Origin: Syntrophus sp. PtaB.Bin001
GTDB lineage: Bacteria; Desulfobacterota; Syntrophia; Syntrophales; Syntrophaceae
Direction of reading: 5' to 3'
Length of the DNA stretch: 33,090 bases
Assembly (NCBI GenBank): GCA_002067815.1
Contig: MVQR01000002.1
Span: 1-33,090, forward strand
This document shows, piece after piece, positions 17,372 through 24,962 of this stretch (position 1 is its first letter; each line of letters starts with the position of its first letter). The translations under genes were made by a program, and so were the position numbers. Under the pieces are notes generated by a model. The model had not been told where the DNA came from, searched no databases, and saw only the letters and a program-made list of their open reading frames with translations.

Positions 17372-18502
17372 ATGAATCGCCCGAAGCTTCTCTATTTCGT
17401 AACGGAGGATTGGTATTTCTGCTCTCATCGCCTTCCGCTTGCTTTGGCAGCGCAAGATGCCGGATATGATGTGGCAGTAGTGACTCATGTGAATGAGCAT
17501 GGTGAAATTATCCGGCAGGCGGGTATTCGCCTCATTCCCTTTAACCTTTCGCGCCGGGGCATGAATCTGGTGTCAGAATTGGCTATGTTTGGTCAGCTTA
17601 TCAAACTTTATAACAATGAAAGACCGGATCTTGTTCACCATGTGGCAATGAAACCGGTGCTTTATGGTTCCCTTGCTGCTCGACTTGCAGGAGTACCGCG
17701 AGTAGTGAATGCGCTGGCCGGGTTAGGCTATATCTTTACTTCTGATCAATGGAGAGCACGCTTCTTGCGCCCCTTCATCAGGAACGCGTTCCGGGGGCTT
17801 TTGAACAGCAGCAGATCACGTTTGATATTACAAAATGATGATGATCGCGCCATGTTCATTGATAAAGGCATTATTCTTAGTGACGAGCGGATACGGCTTA
17901 TTAGGGGGTCTGGAGTAGATTCGGCTGTTTTCCTGCCAATGCCGGAGACTAAAGGAATTCCTCTAGTCATGTTGGCATCCCGCATGTTGTGGGATAAAGG
18001 GATCAAAGAATTCGTGGAAGCCGCCAAACAAATAAGAGATCGCGGTATAGAAGTGCGCTTTGTTTTGGTAGGGGACACTGACCCGCATAACCCCTCTGCG
18101 ATCCCGAATGAACAGTTGATTGCCTGGCATAAGGAAGGAGTAATTGAATGGTGGGGACGGCATGATGACATGCCGTCGGTTTTTGAACAATCGCATATCG
18201 TTTGCCTTCCTTCCTACCGTGAAGGACTGCCTAAGGTACTTCTTGAAGCGGCATCGTGCAGCCGACCAATAGTTACAACAGATACCCCTGGTTGCCGTGA
18301 GGTTGTCCGTCATGAAGAAAACGGTTTACTGGTACCCGTGCGCAGTACAATAGCGTTGACTAATGCACTTCAGCTCTTGATTGAAAACCCTGAGCTACGG
18401 AAAAAAATGGGAGCAAAGGGCCGGGAAATTGCGGTGAGTAAGTTCGCAGTGGAAAAGATTGTGGCAGAGACTTTGGCCGTTTACAGGGAACTGATCGGGT
18501 GA
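17372..18502 (+). CDS. GT4 family glycosyltransferase (PglA/CapM-like)
   Basis: A 376-residue GT-B glycosyltransferase. The N-terminal half reads as an acceptor domain with LYFVTEDWYFCSHRLPLA, and the donor domain contains YREGLPKVLLEAASCSRP, giving the E-x7-E pair at Glu284/Glu292. This is the GT4 pattern that uses a nucleotide sugar with retention of configuration. The start and overall type resemble PglA/CapM enzymes that add the second sugar to a lipid-linked 6-deoxy-HexNAc. It is directly followed by a PglC-like phosphoglycosyl transferase and then a PglE-like aminotransferase, which supports that reading (inference). No clear ribosome binding site precedes ATG 17372. It probably acts at the inner face of the cytoplasmic membrane. 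Confidence 0.87.
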   Translation: MNRPKLLYFVTEDWYFCSHRLPLALAAQDAGYDVAVVTHVNEHGEIIRQAGIRLIPFNLSRRGMNLVSELAMFGQLIKLYNNERPDLVHHVAMKPVLYGSLAARLAGVPRVVNALAGLGYIFTSDQWRARFLRPFIRNAFRGLLNSSRSRLILQNDDDRAMFIDKGIILSDERIRLIRGSGVDSAVFLPMPETKGIPLVMLASRMLWDKGIKEFVEAAKQIRDRGIEVRFVLVGDTDPHNPSAIPNEQLIAWHKEGVIEWWGRHDDMPSVFEQSHIVCLPSYREGLPKVLLEAASCSRPIVTTDTPGCREVVRHEENGLLVPVRSTIALTNALQLLIENPELRKKMGAKGREIAVSKFAVEKIVAETLAVYRELIG

Positions 18503-18574
18503 TGAAAGATATGATAACCAGTGCATCTTTTTCCTTCAAATCGATCAACTTTACAAAAAAAGCTTGAAGATTAA

Positions 18575-19171
18575 ATGACATACCGGCATCGCTTTATAAA
18601 GCGAACGTTTGATATTTTTCTTGCCTCCTTTACTCTGCTGATATTTTTCCCTATTATAATTCTGGCTTCCTTATGCATTAAATTGGGGGAAGGTGGGGAT
18701 ATCTTCTTTATTCAAGAACGCGTAGGCAAAGATGGAAAACTCTTTAATATTTACAAATTCCGTACTATGCGACAAAAACAAGATTCCACATCGACAGTTA
18801 CGGTTTCGGGAGACGCGAGAGTTACTACCATAGGGTCATTTTTACGGCGTTGGAAACTAGATGAATTGCCGCAATTATGGAATGTTGTTACAGGCGATAT
18901 GAGCTTTGTAGGACCGAGACCGGATGTTCCCGGTTATGCTGATTGCCTTTCCGGTGACGATCGGATTCTTTTGGCAATACGGCCTGGTATTACCGGACCC
19001 GCAACGCTGAAATACCGTAACGAGGAAGAACTTTTGGCGCAGCAAGATGATCCTGAGACGTTTAACCGTGAAGTTGTTTTTCCGGATAAAGTTAAAATCA
19101 ACAAAGAATATATAAAAAACTATGGATTTTTTAAGGATCTGAAATACATTTTGATGACTATTGTTAAATAG
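18575..19171 (+). CDS. Initiating phosphoglycosyl transferase, small monotopic type (PglC-like), copy 1
   Basis: A 198-residue monotopic phosphoglycosyl transferase. A single re-entrant hydrophobic helix (about 15-35) is followed by the catalytic domain with KFRTMRQ (61-67), the Asp96-Glu97 catalytic dyad in KLDELPQLWNV and GPRP at 113-116. Such enzymes move a phospho-sugar from a UDP-sugar to undecaprenyl phosphate and so start each repeat unit. The short length without extra N-terminal membrane domains fits the PglC subgroup, which prefers UDP-diNAc-bacillosamine and related 6-deoxy-HexNAc donors. A PglE-like aminotransferase lies next to it. A second, different enzyme of this class lies at 24305. 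It is separated by short gaps on both sides rather than overlaps. Confidence 0.92.
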   Translation: MTYRHRFIKRTFDIFLASFTLLIFFPIIILASLCIKLGEGGDIFFIQERVGKDGKLFNIYKFRTMRQKQDSTSTVTVSGDARVTTIGSFLRRWKLDELPQLWNVVTGDMSFVGPRPDVPGYADCLSGDDRILLAIRPGITGPATLKYRNEEELLAQQDDPETFNREVVFPDKVKINKEYIKNYGFFKDLKYILMTIVK

Positions 19172-19237
19172 GCAGAGTAAGTTTTGCGTTTAAAGCAATT
19201 TTACGGCGTAGGCGCCGACAAGAATTCTGAAAGTTAT

Positions 19238-19241
19238 GGAG
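19238..19241 (+). promoter_or_regulatory. Ribosome binding site favouring ATG 19251
   Basis: GGAG lies nine bases before ATG 19251 and inside the codons that would follow an alternative ATG at 19236. The later ATG is therefore the better start for the aminotransferase. Confidence 0.5.
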
Positions 19242-19250
19242 ATTTTTTTA

Positions 19251-20438
19251 ATGGATATTCCGATGCAGGCACGGACATTTCCTCCTTGGCCCTTTTTCTC
19301 GGCTGATGAAATAGATGCCGCGATGCATGTGCTCCGGTCCGGTCAGGTTAATTATTGGACAGGGGAGGAAGGGCGCTGTTTTGAGAGAGAGTTTGCCGAT
19401 TGGGTCGGCGTGTCACATGCCGTTGTGATGGCCAACGGGACCGTAGCCCTTGAAGCGGCTTTACACGCTCTTGGTATCGGTCCGGGTGATGAGGTCATTG
19501 TGACGGCGCGAACCTTCATCGCTTCGGCAAGCTGTGTGGTTCTGCAGGGGGCGAAACCGGTTTTTGCCGACGTCAACCGGAATAGTCAGGATATTTCCGG
19601 GGAATCGATTCGGAAGGTTTTATCTCCGAAGACAAGAGCCATTATCGCCGTCCATCTTGCCGGTTGGCCCTGTGATATGGATATAATTATGGACCTGGCC
19701 CGTCAGTATGATCTGAAAGTGATTGAGGATTGCGCCCAGGCCCACGGGGCGAGGTACAAAGGAAAACCGGTGGGGTCCTTCGGTCATGCCTCGGCATTTT
19801 CCTTCTGTCAGGATAAGATTATGACAACAGGTGGCGAAGGAGGGATGCTCCTGACCAATGACGACGACCTCTGGTCTCTGTCCTGGGCATATAAGGATCA
19901 CGGCAAGAATTACAAGAGCGTCTATAATAAAAAGCACCCACTGGGTTTCCGCTGGCTCCACGACAGTTTCGGGACGAATGGGCGTATGACGGAGATGCAG
20001 GCGGCCATCGGTCGTGTGCAAATGCGGAAGTTGACCAGTTGGGTTGAGATCCGTCGCCGGAACGCCGCAATTCTCACGGAAAGGTTTTCAAGACTGGAGG
20101 CCTTGCGCCTGACGATCCCACCGCCGGAAATTTTTCACTCCTATTATAAGTATTACGTTTTTGTCCGTCCGGAGAGATTGCAGTCGGGTTGGGATAGGGA
20201 CCGGATCATGAATCAGATTGCAGAAAAGGGCATCCCCTGCTTTAGCGGAAGTTGTAGTGAAGTTTACCTGGAAAAAGCATTTAAAGAAAGCGATTTCCAG
20301 CAGAAAGAACGGCTTCCCGTTGCGAGAGAACTCGGCGAGACCAGTCTGATGTTCCTCGTCCACCCTGGATTGAATTCGGAGAATATGTCTGTCGTGGCGG
20401 ATATTGTTGAGGACGTGATGATGGAAGCAAGCCGGTGA
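19251..20438 (+). CDS. DegT/DnrJ/EryC1/StrS sugar aminotransferase (PglE-like, 4-amino-6-deoxy sugar type)
   Basis: A 395-residue sugar aminotransferase of the DegT/DnrJ/EryC1/StrS family. It has ANGTVALEAAL (61-71) for cofactor phosphate, EDCAQAHGARYKG with Asp160, and FSFCQDKIMTTGGEGGM with Lys189 as the PLP lysine. The FCQDK-type lysine box and the linked PglC-like gene point to the group that aminates UDP-4-keto-6-deoxy-HexNAc to a 4-amino sugar (inference). The 4-keto substrate could come from the WbpM-like dehydratase at 24963. A PglD-type acetyltransferase, the usual next step, is not adjacent; the nearest hexapeptide acyltransferase is the 6864 gene. The start at 19251 rests on the GGAG just upstream; ATG 19236 would add five residues. 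It is not close to the 2696 aminotransferase in sequence. Confidence 0.87.
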   Translation: MDIPMQARTFPPWPFFSADEIDAAMHVLRSGQVNYWTGEEGRCFEREFADWVGVSHAVVMANGTVALEAALHALGIGPGDEVIVTARTFIASASCVVLQGAKPVFADVNRNSQDISGESIRKVLSPKTRAIIAVHLAGWPCDMDIIMDLARQYDLKVIEDCAQAHGARYKGKPVGSFGHASAFSFCQDKIMTTGGEGGMLLTNDDDLWSLSWAYKDHGKNYKSVYNKKHPLGFRWLHDSFGTNGRMTEMQAAIGRVQMRKLTSWVEIRRRNAAILTERFSRLEALRLTIPPPEIFHSYYKYYVFVRPERLQSGWDRDRIMNQIAEKGIPCFSGSCSEVYLEKAFKESDFQQKERLPVARELGETSLMFLVHPGLNSENMSVVADIVEDVMMEASR

Positions 20439-20753
20439 AATCTCCATTCACATGGAACCCAAGTTGTTCAAGTTCTGGAGGACCTCGGTCTGAAGGACAT
20501 CTGGTAGGTGGAAAGGGTGCAATATGGAGATAAAAGGTTTTTTGCTTTGTCAACGCTCCTATAGAGAGTCATGTTGTTTTTCACCAGCAATGGCCTCTCT
20601 GAATTTCCCTATATTTCCCTTCTCCTTATTCATTTTAACTTTACCCTGCAGTCGATTATGGATGAAAGTGGTTTTGCCCTTTTCACTTCTCTATAAACTG
20701 TTTTTTCCGGGGATATCGGTCTTCCTTCCTTTCAAAATAAGGTCATCGTCATC
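20439..20753 (+). other. 315-base intergenic stretch, probably non-coding or decayed
   Basis: No convincing gene is seen. One frame from about 20448 reads as a plausible protein tail (HGTQVVQVLEDLGLKDIW), then a stop, then another short stretch (VERVQYGDKRFFALSTLL) and a stop. This could be the relic of a lost gene or chance. An ATG at 20524 with 77 codons gives a cysteine/serine/phenylalanine-rich product with no recognisable fold and is not accepted as a gene. No terminator hairpin or clear promoter was found. Confidence 0.4.
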
Positions 20754-21851
20754 ATGACACGTAGGAGCGTACTGTTCATAATTCCAACTCTGACCGGTGG
20801 AGGTGCCCAAAGAGTCATCTTTACTTTGCTACGGCACTTGGATCGTGCACATTTTCATCTGACTTTAGCTGTTGTGGACATGCGTAATGCCGTTTATCGA
20901 GACGATGTACCAGCAGATGTGGAGCTTATAGAGCTTAAATGTTCCCGCGTCCGTTATGCCTTGCCGAAGATAATTCACCTGATCTGGCGGCGGCGGCCCG
21001 ATGTGGTATTTTCCACTCTTAGCCATTTAAATCTTGCTTTGGCTATAATGAGACCGCTGTTGCCAAATGGGATTTCTTATATGGCACGAGAAACCTCTAT
21101 TGTCAGTGAAGTCTTTCGAATGAATCATTATCCTGCTTGGCGGATTTGGGCCTATCGGCGGTTTTATGAAAAAAATAAAGTGATTTGCCAATCGCATGCT
21201 ATGTGCGAAGATCTCGTTAACCACTTCAACCTACCGTCGACGAAGGTAGTTGTGATTCATAACCCGCTAGATGTGGATCGTATAGAGTATTTAGCTGCGA
21301 TGCCGCTTGATGCAAAATTTACTGATCCAGTTCAACAGGGCCGCGATAAACCAATATCGCTAGTGGCTGCTGGTCGTTTAGTTAAGGTAAAGGGGTTTGA
21401 TCTATTGCTTGAAGCATTATCGTTATGCAAAAATAATAACTTATGGCTTACTCTTTTAGGAGATGGTCCACTGCGGACAGAGCTCGCAGGATTGGCCAGA
21501 ACATTGGGAATTGAAAACCGCATATGCTTTGCTGGCTTTCAGCAAAATCCATATCCCTTCTTTGCCCGGGCTGATGTCTTTATTATGAGTTCCCGCTTCG
21601 AGGGTTTTCCTAATGTGGTGCTTGAGGCATTGGCTTGCGGTACTCCTGTCATAGCCACACCGTCGCCCGGTGGGGTCAGGGAGATTCTAGAGGGAGTGGA
21701 CGGGTGTGTAATTGCAGAGGACGTTACCGCCGAAAGTTTGGCAATGGCCATTTCGCGTTTCAGGACAGGTGTGAGATTGCCACGTGCAGTGGTAGCCCCC
21801 TATGAAGTAGGGCGGATTGTGAATCTTTATGCAGAGGAACTGTCAAAGTGA
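20754..21851 (+). CDS. GT4 family glycosyltransferase
   Basis: A 365-residue GT-B enzyme of family GT4. The start FIIPTLTGGGAQRVIFTLLR is the usual glycine-rich acceptor-side loop, AAGRLVKVKGFDLLL (205-219) is the start of the donor domain, and SSRFEGFPNVVLEALACGTP gives Glu283 and Glu291 of the E-x7-E motif. No membrane segment or signal peptide is visible, so it should work on the cytoplasmic face on a lipid-linked acceptor. The sugar it transfers is unknown. Its stop overlaps the next glycosyltransferase as GTGA, so the two are probably translated together and act on successive linkages. It begins after a 315-base gap that lacks an obvious promoter. Confidence 0.9.
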   Translation: MTRRSVLFIIPTLTGGGAQRVIFTLLRHLDRAHFHLTLAVVDMRNAVYRDDVPADVELIELKCSRVRYALPKIIHLIWRRRPDVVFSTLSHLNLALAIMRPLLPNGISYMARETSIVSEVFRMNHYPAWRIWAYRRFYEKNKVICQSHAMCEDLVNHFNLPSTKVVVIHNPLDVDRIEYLAAMPLDAKFTDPVQQGRDKPISLVAAGRLVKVKGFDLLLEALSLCKNNNLWLTLLGDGPLRTELAGLARTLGIENRICFAGFQQNPYPFFARADVFIMSSRFEGFPNVVLEALACGTPVIATPSPGGVREILEGVDGCVIAEDVTAESLAMAISRFRTGVRLPRAVVAPYEVGRIVNLYAEELSK

Positions 21852-22993
21852 AAATTGTGCTTGTCATTACAGGGCTTTCTACGGGTGGCGCTGAAATGAT
21901 GTTGTTGAAAGTACTTGAACGCTTGAATCGACAACGCTTTTCACCTCATGTGATTTCATTGACAACTATGGGTGAGATCGGTTCACGTATTGTTGCCCTT
22001 GGTATTCCGGTTGAAGCGATTGGTATGAAGACTGGTGTCCCCTCTCCCTTGGGGTTTGCACGCCTGATTCGGTGCTTGCGTAAGTTGCGCCCGGATGTGG
22101 TGCATACCTGGATGTATCATGCCGACTTGCTGGGTGGACTGGCGGCAAGGTTGGCTGGTGTACGTTCTGTAGGATGGTGCATTCGTCATAGTAATTTTCT
22201 TCGAATCGGCAGTAAACGTTCAACGAAAATAGTGGTCATGATATGTTCACATCTATCCAGATGCATTCCGGATCTAATCCTTTGCTGTTCTGAAGTGGCC
22301 AGTAGAGTGCATTCCGGTATCGGCTATGCAGGTGAAAAAATGGTCGTAATTCCGAATGGATTTGATGTGTCTCGTTTCCAACCGAATTCTGCCGCCCGTT
22401 TGTCGGTGCGGAATGAGTTAGGGCTGTCAGTTGAAACACCGTTGGTAGGGATGATTGGCCGTTATGATCCGCAGAAGAATCACGCCGGATTTTTTGAAGC
22501 GGCTGGTTTGCTCCATCGCCGCTTACCGGATGTGCATTTTGTTCTTGCCGGCAAAGGGATAGGGAAAGAAAATCGTTATCTAAGCGATGCAATGAAAACC
22601 TTTGAGGTGGGGGAAGTGTTTCATCTGCTGGGACAACGGAACGACATTAATCGTCTGATGGCAGCTTTGGATGTGTTGGCGGTTTCTTCATCTTTTGGCG
22701 AAGCATTTCCTAATGTATTGGGTGAAGCAATGGCCTGTGGCGTGCCGTGCGCGGTTACTGATGTCGGAGATTCGGCTTATATTGTCGGTAAAACGGGGTG
22801 TGTAATAACATCGGGTGATATGAATGGTCTGGCGGCGGCGATAGAATCAATATTGACGCTTTCTTCAGATGAATGGTATTCACTCAGCGCAAAAGCGCGA
22901 GCGCGGGTGGTTGAACATTTCGAAATTGGCAAGGTAGTATGTCAGTATGAAGAATTTTACGAAGCTCTTGCAGCCTTGGGTGAGAGAAAATAG
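21848..22993 (+). CDS. GT4 family glycosyltransferase
   Basis: A 381-residue GT4-type enzyme. It has LVITGLSTGGAEMMLLKVLE near the N-terminus, VIPNGFDVSRF (167-177) at the linker, GMIGRYDPQKNHAGF (201-215) in the donor domain and SSFGEAFPNVLGEAMACG with the E-x7-E pair Glu285/Glu293. It starts at GTG 21848 in a four-base GTGA overlap with the preceding glycosyltransferase stop, which argues for re-initiation rather than independent translation. The similar start and order of motifs in both neighbours suggest the same sub-family, but loop sequences differ throughout. It is the last gene before the transposase relic, so it may end a transcription unit. Confidence 0.9.
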   Translation: MKIVLVITGLSTGGAEMMLLKVLERLNRQRFSPHVISLTTMGEIGSRIVALGIPVEAIGMKTGVPSPLGFARLIRCLRKLRPDVVHTWMYHADLLGGLAARLAGVRSVGWCIRHSNFLRIGSKRSTKIVVMICSHLSRCIPDLILCCSEVASRVHSGIGYAGEKMVVIPNGFDVSRFQPNSAARLSVRNELGLSVETPLVGMIGRYDPQKNHAGFFEAAGLLHRRLPDVHFVLAGKGIGKENRYLSDAMKTFEVGEVFHLLGQRNDINRLMAALDVLAVSSSFGEAFPNVLGEAMACGVPCAVTDVGDSAYIVGKTGCVITSGDMNGLAAAIESILTLSSDEWYSLSAKARARVVEHFEIGKVVCQYEEFYEALAALGERK

Positions 22994-23315
22994 CCTTTTG
23001 GCAGACTCTACCAATGAAATCTTAGATTGAAAATGCCAATGGTCAGCGTTTATCCGTTGGAGCATAAAATAATCTTCATTATCCGGTTTTTTCCTCGGGC
23101 GATGTCTTTTTCCCGATCAACATATTTCCGTGCATAAAAAAACTTGATCGTTGCCCTGTCATCTTCCGGAATATTTGTCCAGCCCATCTTGCCCCGGCAG
23201 GTCAACTCCGCAATCAAGCGAGCATCAAAAGCATCCGTTTTTACGCAGCTAAATGAACTTGCGGTGGAAAGGGCTATTTCCGAGACGGTTACCGTCTGTA
23301 GTAATTGCTGAAACT
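22994..23315 (+). other. 322-base gap holding a transposase relic
   Basis: No + strand gene is supported here. The middle and right parts carry the IS110-type remnant on the - strand (listed separately). The left 56 bases show nothing recognisable. The epimerase gene at 23316 has an upstream in-frame ATG at 23253, but that extension lies next to the relic and has no family counterpart. Confidence 0.5.
23050..23250 (-). pseudogene. IS110-family transposase fragment (decayed)
   Basis: Read on the - strand from about 23250 down to a stop at 23050-23052, about 66 codons are open. They contain CVKTDAFDARLIAEL, then NIPEDDRATIKFF, then VDREKDIARGKNRIMKIIL. This matches the order seen in the N-terminal catalytic domain of IS110-type transposases: VKTDRRDA-x-x-LA-x-L, a short G-containing spacer, V/IP-D/E, then an R-x-R...R-x-R/KNR-L...LL/IL-x-x-G helix. 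The true N-terminus and the whole C-terminal half are missing, and the frame ends soon after. A one-base shift would continue as LQRINADHWHFQSKIS, so a frameshift is possible. No inverted repeats or ends were found. It is a dead fragment. Confidence 0.6.
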
Positions 23316-24308
23316 ATGAAAGTCTTGATAACCGGCGGCACCGGCGCCATCGGGCCACGCGTCGTTGATGCAATGTACAAGGCCGGGTTCATGGTCCGTG
23401 TATTTTCTGCCGATCCACCTTTTCCCTGTCTATTTCCGGAAAGCACGGAGGTGGTAGTCGGCAATATAAATGATAAAGATGCTGTCCGGTCTTCTATGCA
23501 GGGTGTGGAAGCCGTCGTGCATATGGCTGCGTTACTGCACATAGTCAATCCTACACCGGAATTACGAGAAAAATACGAACAGGTTAATGTCAATGGTACA
23601 GCAACAGTCGTTGATGCTGCGATTAGAGAAGGAGTCGGACGTGTTGTCCTGTTCAGCACGATAGCGGTGTACGGCGAGGCAGGTGGACGGATTCTCAACG
23701 AGAAATCACTGACCCGCCCTGAAACATATTACGCCCGGACAAAGCTTGTTGCCGAAGGAATCGTATTGGATGCGAAGGGGCCGGACGGAAAAAAACTGGG
23801 GGTTGTGTTGCGCCTGGGGGCGGTTTACGGCTCCCGCATCAAGGGCAATTATGAGCGTTTGACAAAAGCCCTGGCGCGCAACAGGTTTGTCCCTGTGGGA
23901 AAGGGGTTTAATCGGCGGACGTTGGTTTACGACAAGGATGTCGGCAATGCGGCCGTGCTGGCGGTTTCTCATCCGGATGCGGCAGGCATGATCTTTAATG
24001 TAACCGATGGGACGTTTCATACGTTGAATGAGATTATCGAGTCCATTTGCTCGGCCCTTGGACGCAGGCCGCCGCTGCTCTCATTGCCTGTCGGTCCGAC
24101 GCGCGCCCTGATGGGGTTGATTGAGAAGGGATGCGGCGCCCTTGGTATAAAACCATTTGTTACACGGGGAATGCTTGACAAATATACCGAAGATATCGCC
24201 GTCGACGGCAGCCTTATTCAAAAAGAGCTGGGTTTTGTACCCCATTATGATTTAAAATCAGGATGGGAAGAGACGATCAAGGATTTACGGAAAGGTAAAG
24301 GAATTTGA
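23316..24308 (+). CDS. Extended SDR nucleotide-sugar reductase/epimerase (WbpV-like)
   Basis: A 330-residue SDR protein with GGTGAIG (7-13), FSTIAVYGE (113-121) and YARTK (139-143) as the catalytic Tyr-x3-Lys. It is followed at once by a phosphoglycosyl transferase and then a WbpM-like 4,6-dehydratase. In Pseudomonas loci WbpV/WbpM and the initiating transferase WbpL form such a set, making UDP-QuiNAc or UDP-FucNAc by 4-keto reduction and loading it onto the lipid carrier; the same role is inferred here. ATG 23316 begins directly with the Rossmann strand MKVLITGG and is preferred over ATG 23253, whose 21 extra residues lie next to transposon-derived DNA. Its stop overlaps the next gene as TTGA. 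Confidence 0.85.
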   Translation: MKVLITGGTGAIGPRVVDAMYKAGFMVRVFSADPPFPCLFPESTEVVVGNINDKDAVRSSMQGVEAVVHMAALLHIVNPTPELREKYEQVNVNGTATVVDAAIREGVGRVVLFSTIAVYGEAGGRILNEKSLTRPETYYARTKLVAEGIVLDAKGPDGKKLGVVLRLGAVYGSRIKGNYERLTKALARNRFVPVGKGFNRRTLVYDKDVGNAAVLAVSHPDAAGMIFNVTDGTFHTLNEIIESICSALGRRPPLLSLPVGPTRALMGLIEKGCGALGIKPFVTRGMLDKYTEDIAVDGSLIQKELGFVPHYDLKSGWEETIKDLRKGKGI

Positions 24309-24865
24309 AACGTCTCCTTGATTTTTGCCTTTCCCTGTTTTTGACGGCAATTCTGCTATTTCCCATGGTAGTTATCGCTCTGCTGGTAAGGCTTACTTCC
24401 AGAGGAGCGGCTCTGTACTGGTCGGATCGTGTCGGGGTGAACAACAGGATTTTCAGGATGCCGAAATTCAGGACAATGCGTACCGACACCCCGGCGGTTG
24501 CCACGCACCTGTTGAGCAATCCCGATGTGTATCTGACTCCGATCGGTTCCCTATTGCGGAAATCAAGCCTGGATGAGCTACCGCAATTATGGAGCGTTCT
24601 TAAGGGGGACATGAGTTTTGTGGGACCTCGGCCGGCCCTGTTCAATCAGGATGATCTTGTAGCCTTGAGAACGGAAAAGGGAGTTCATGTACTGATCCCG
24701 GGCATTACAGGCTGGGCGCAGATAAACGGCAGGGATGATATCCCTATACCTTTAAAGGTCGAATATGATAAATATTATCTGGAAAACAGATCGTTCTTCT
24801 TTGATATGAAAATATTGTGTTTGACCTTCTACAAAGTTATCCGGGCGAAAGATGTCAGTCATTGA
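24305..24865 (+). CDS. Initiating phosphoglycosyl transferase, small monotopic type, copy 2
   Basis: A 186-residue monotopic phosphoglycosyl transferase. The membrane helix is at about 8-29, KFRTMRTD at 54-61, the Asp90-Glu91 dyad in SLDELPQLWSVLKG and GPRP at 107-110, followed by PGITGWAQINGRDDIP. The last segment is typical of the EpsL/WcaJ-core type. It transfers a phospho-sugar to undecaprenyl phosphate at the inner membrane. It is only family-related to the 18575 enzyme: the loops differ and this one has GWAQINGR where the other has GPATLKYR. The start is TTG 24305 in a TTGA overlap with the SDR stop, with AAAGG-type sequence close upstream, so the pair is probably translationally coupled. 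Its likely donor is the product of the SDR/WbpM pair. Confidence 0.92.
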   Translation: MKRLLDFCLSLFLTAILLFPMVVIALLVRLTSRGAALYWSDRVGVNNRIFRMPKFRTMRTDTPAVATHLLSNPDVYLTPIGSLLRKSSLDELPQLWSVLKGDMSFVGPRPALFNQDDLVALRTEKGVHVLIPGITGWAQINGRDDIPIPLKVEYDKYYLENRSFFFDMKILCLTFYKVIRAKDVSH

Positions 24866-24866
24866 G

Positions 24867-24880
24867 CATAAGAAAAATAT
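24867..24880 (+). repeat. 14-base direct repeat, copy 1
   Basis: CATAAGAAAAATAT just after the phosphoglycosyl transferase stop. The identical 14-mer recurs 75 bases downstream at 24942-24955. Both lie in the AT-rich gap before the dehydratase gene. Confidence 0.7.
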
Positions 24881-24941
24881 GTTTAAACGTCCGTTGCAGT
24901 CAATATTATTAAGCAACTGGTAACAGTAGTAGTTATATCCA

Positions 24942-24955
24942 CATAAGAAAAATAT
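24942..24955 (+). repeat. 14-base direct repeat, copy 2
   Basis: Second exact copy of CATAAGAAAAATAT, ending seven bases before the dehydratase start codon. It occupies the place where a ribosome binding site would be expected, and no good one is seen. Confidence 0.7.
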
Positions 24956-24962
24956 AATTTGC

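Larger units (their letters stand above)
24866..24962 (+). other. AT-rich gap before the dehydratase, possible internal promoter
   Basis: A 97-base AT-rich spacer, the largest gap within the second block. It holds two identical 14-mers and loose promoter-like hexamers (TTGCAG at about 24894, TTATAT at about 24933) that do not form a convincing pair. If the second block has its own promoter this is a candidate region, but the sequence does not prove it. Confidence 0.3.

Noticed and set aside
20524-20757. A 77-codon + strand frame with a GGAGA-like sequence near its start
   Set aside because: The product is rich in Ser/Phe/Leu/Cys with no fold, and it runs into the next glycosyltransferase start. 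More likely chance in a non-coding gap.
23253-23315. Upstream ATG that would extend the WbpV-like SDR by 21 residues
   Set aside because: The extension precedes the Rossmann strand, has no family counterpart and lies next to the transposase relic; ATG 23316 is the natural start.
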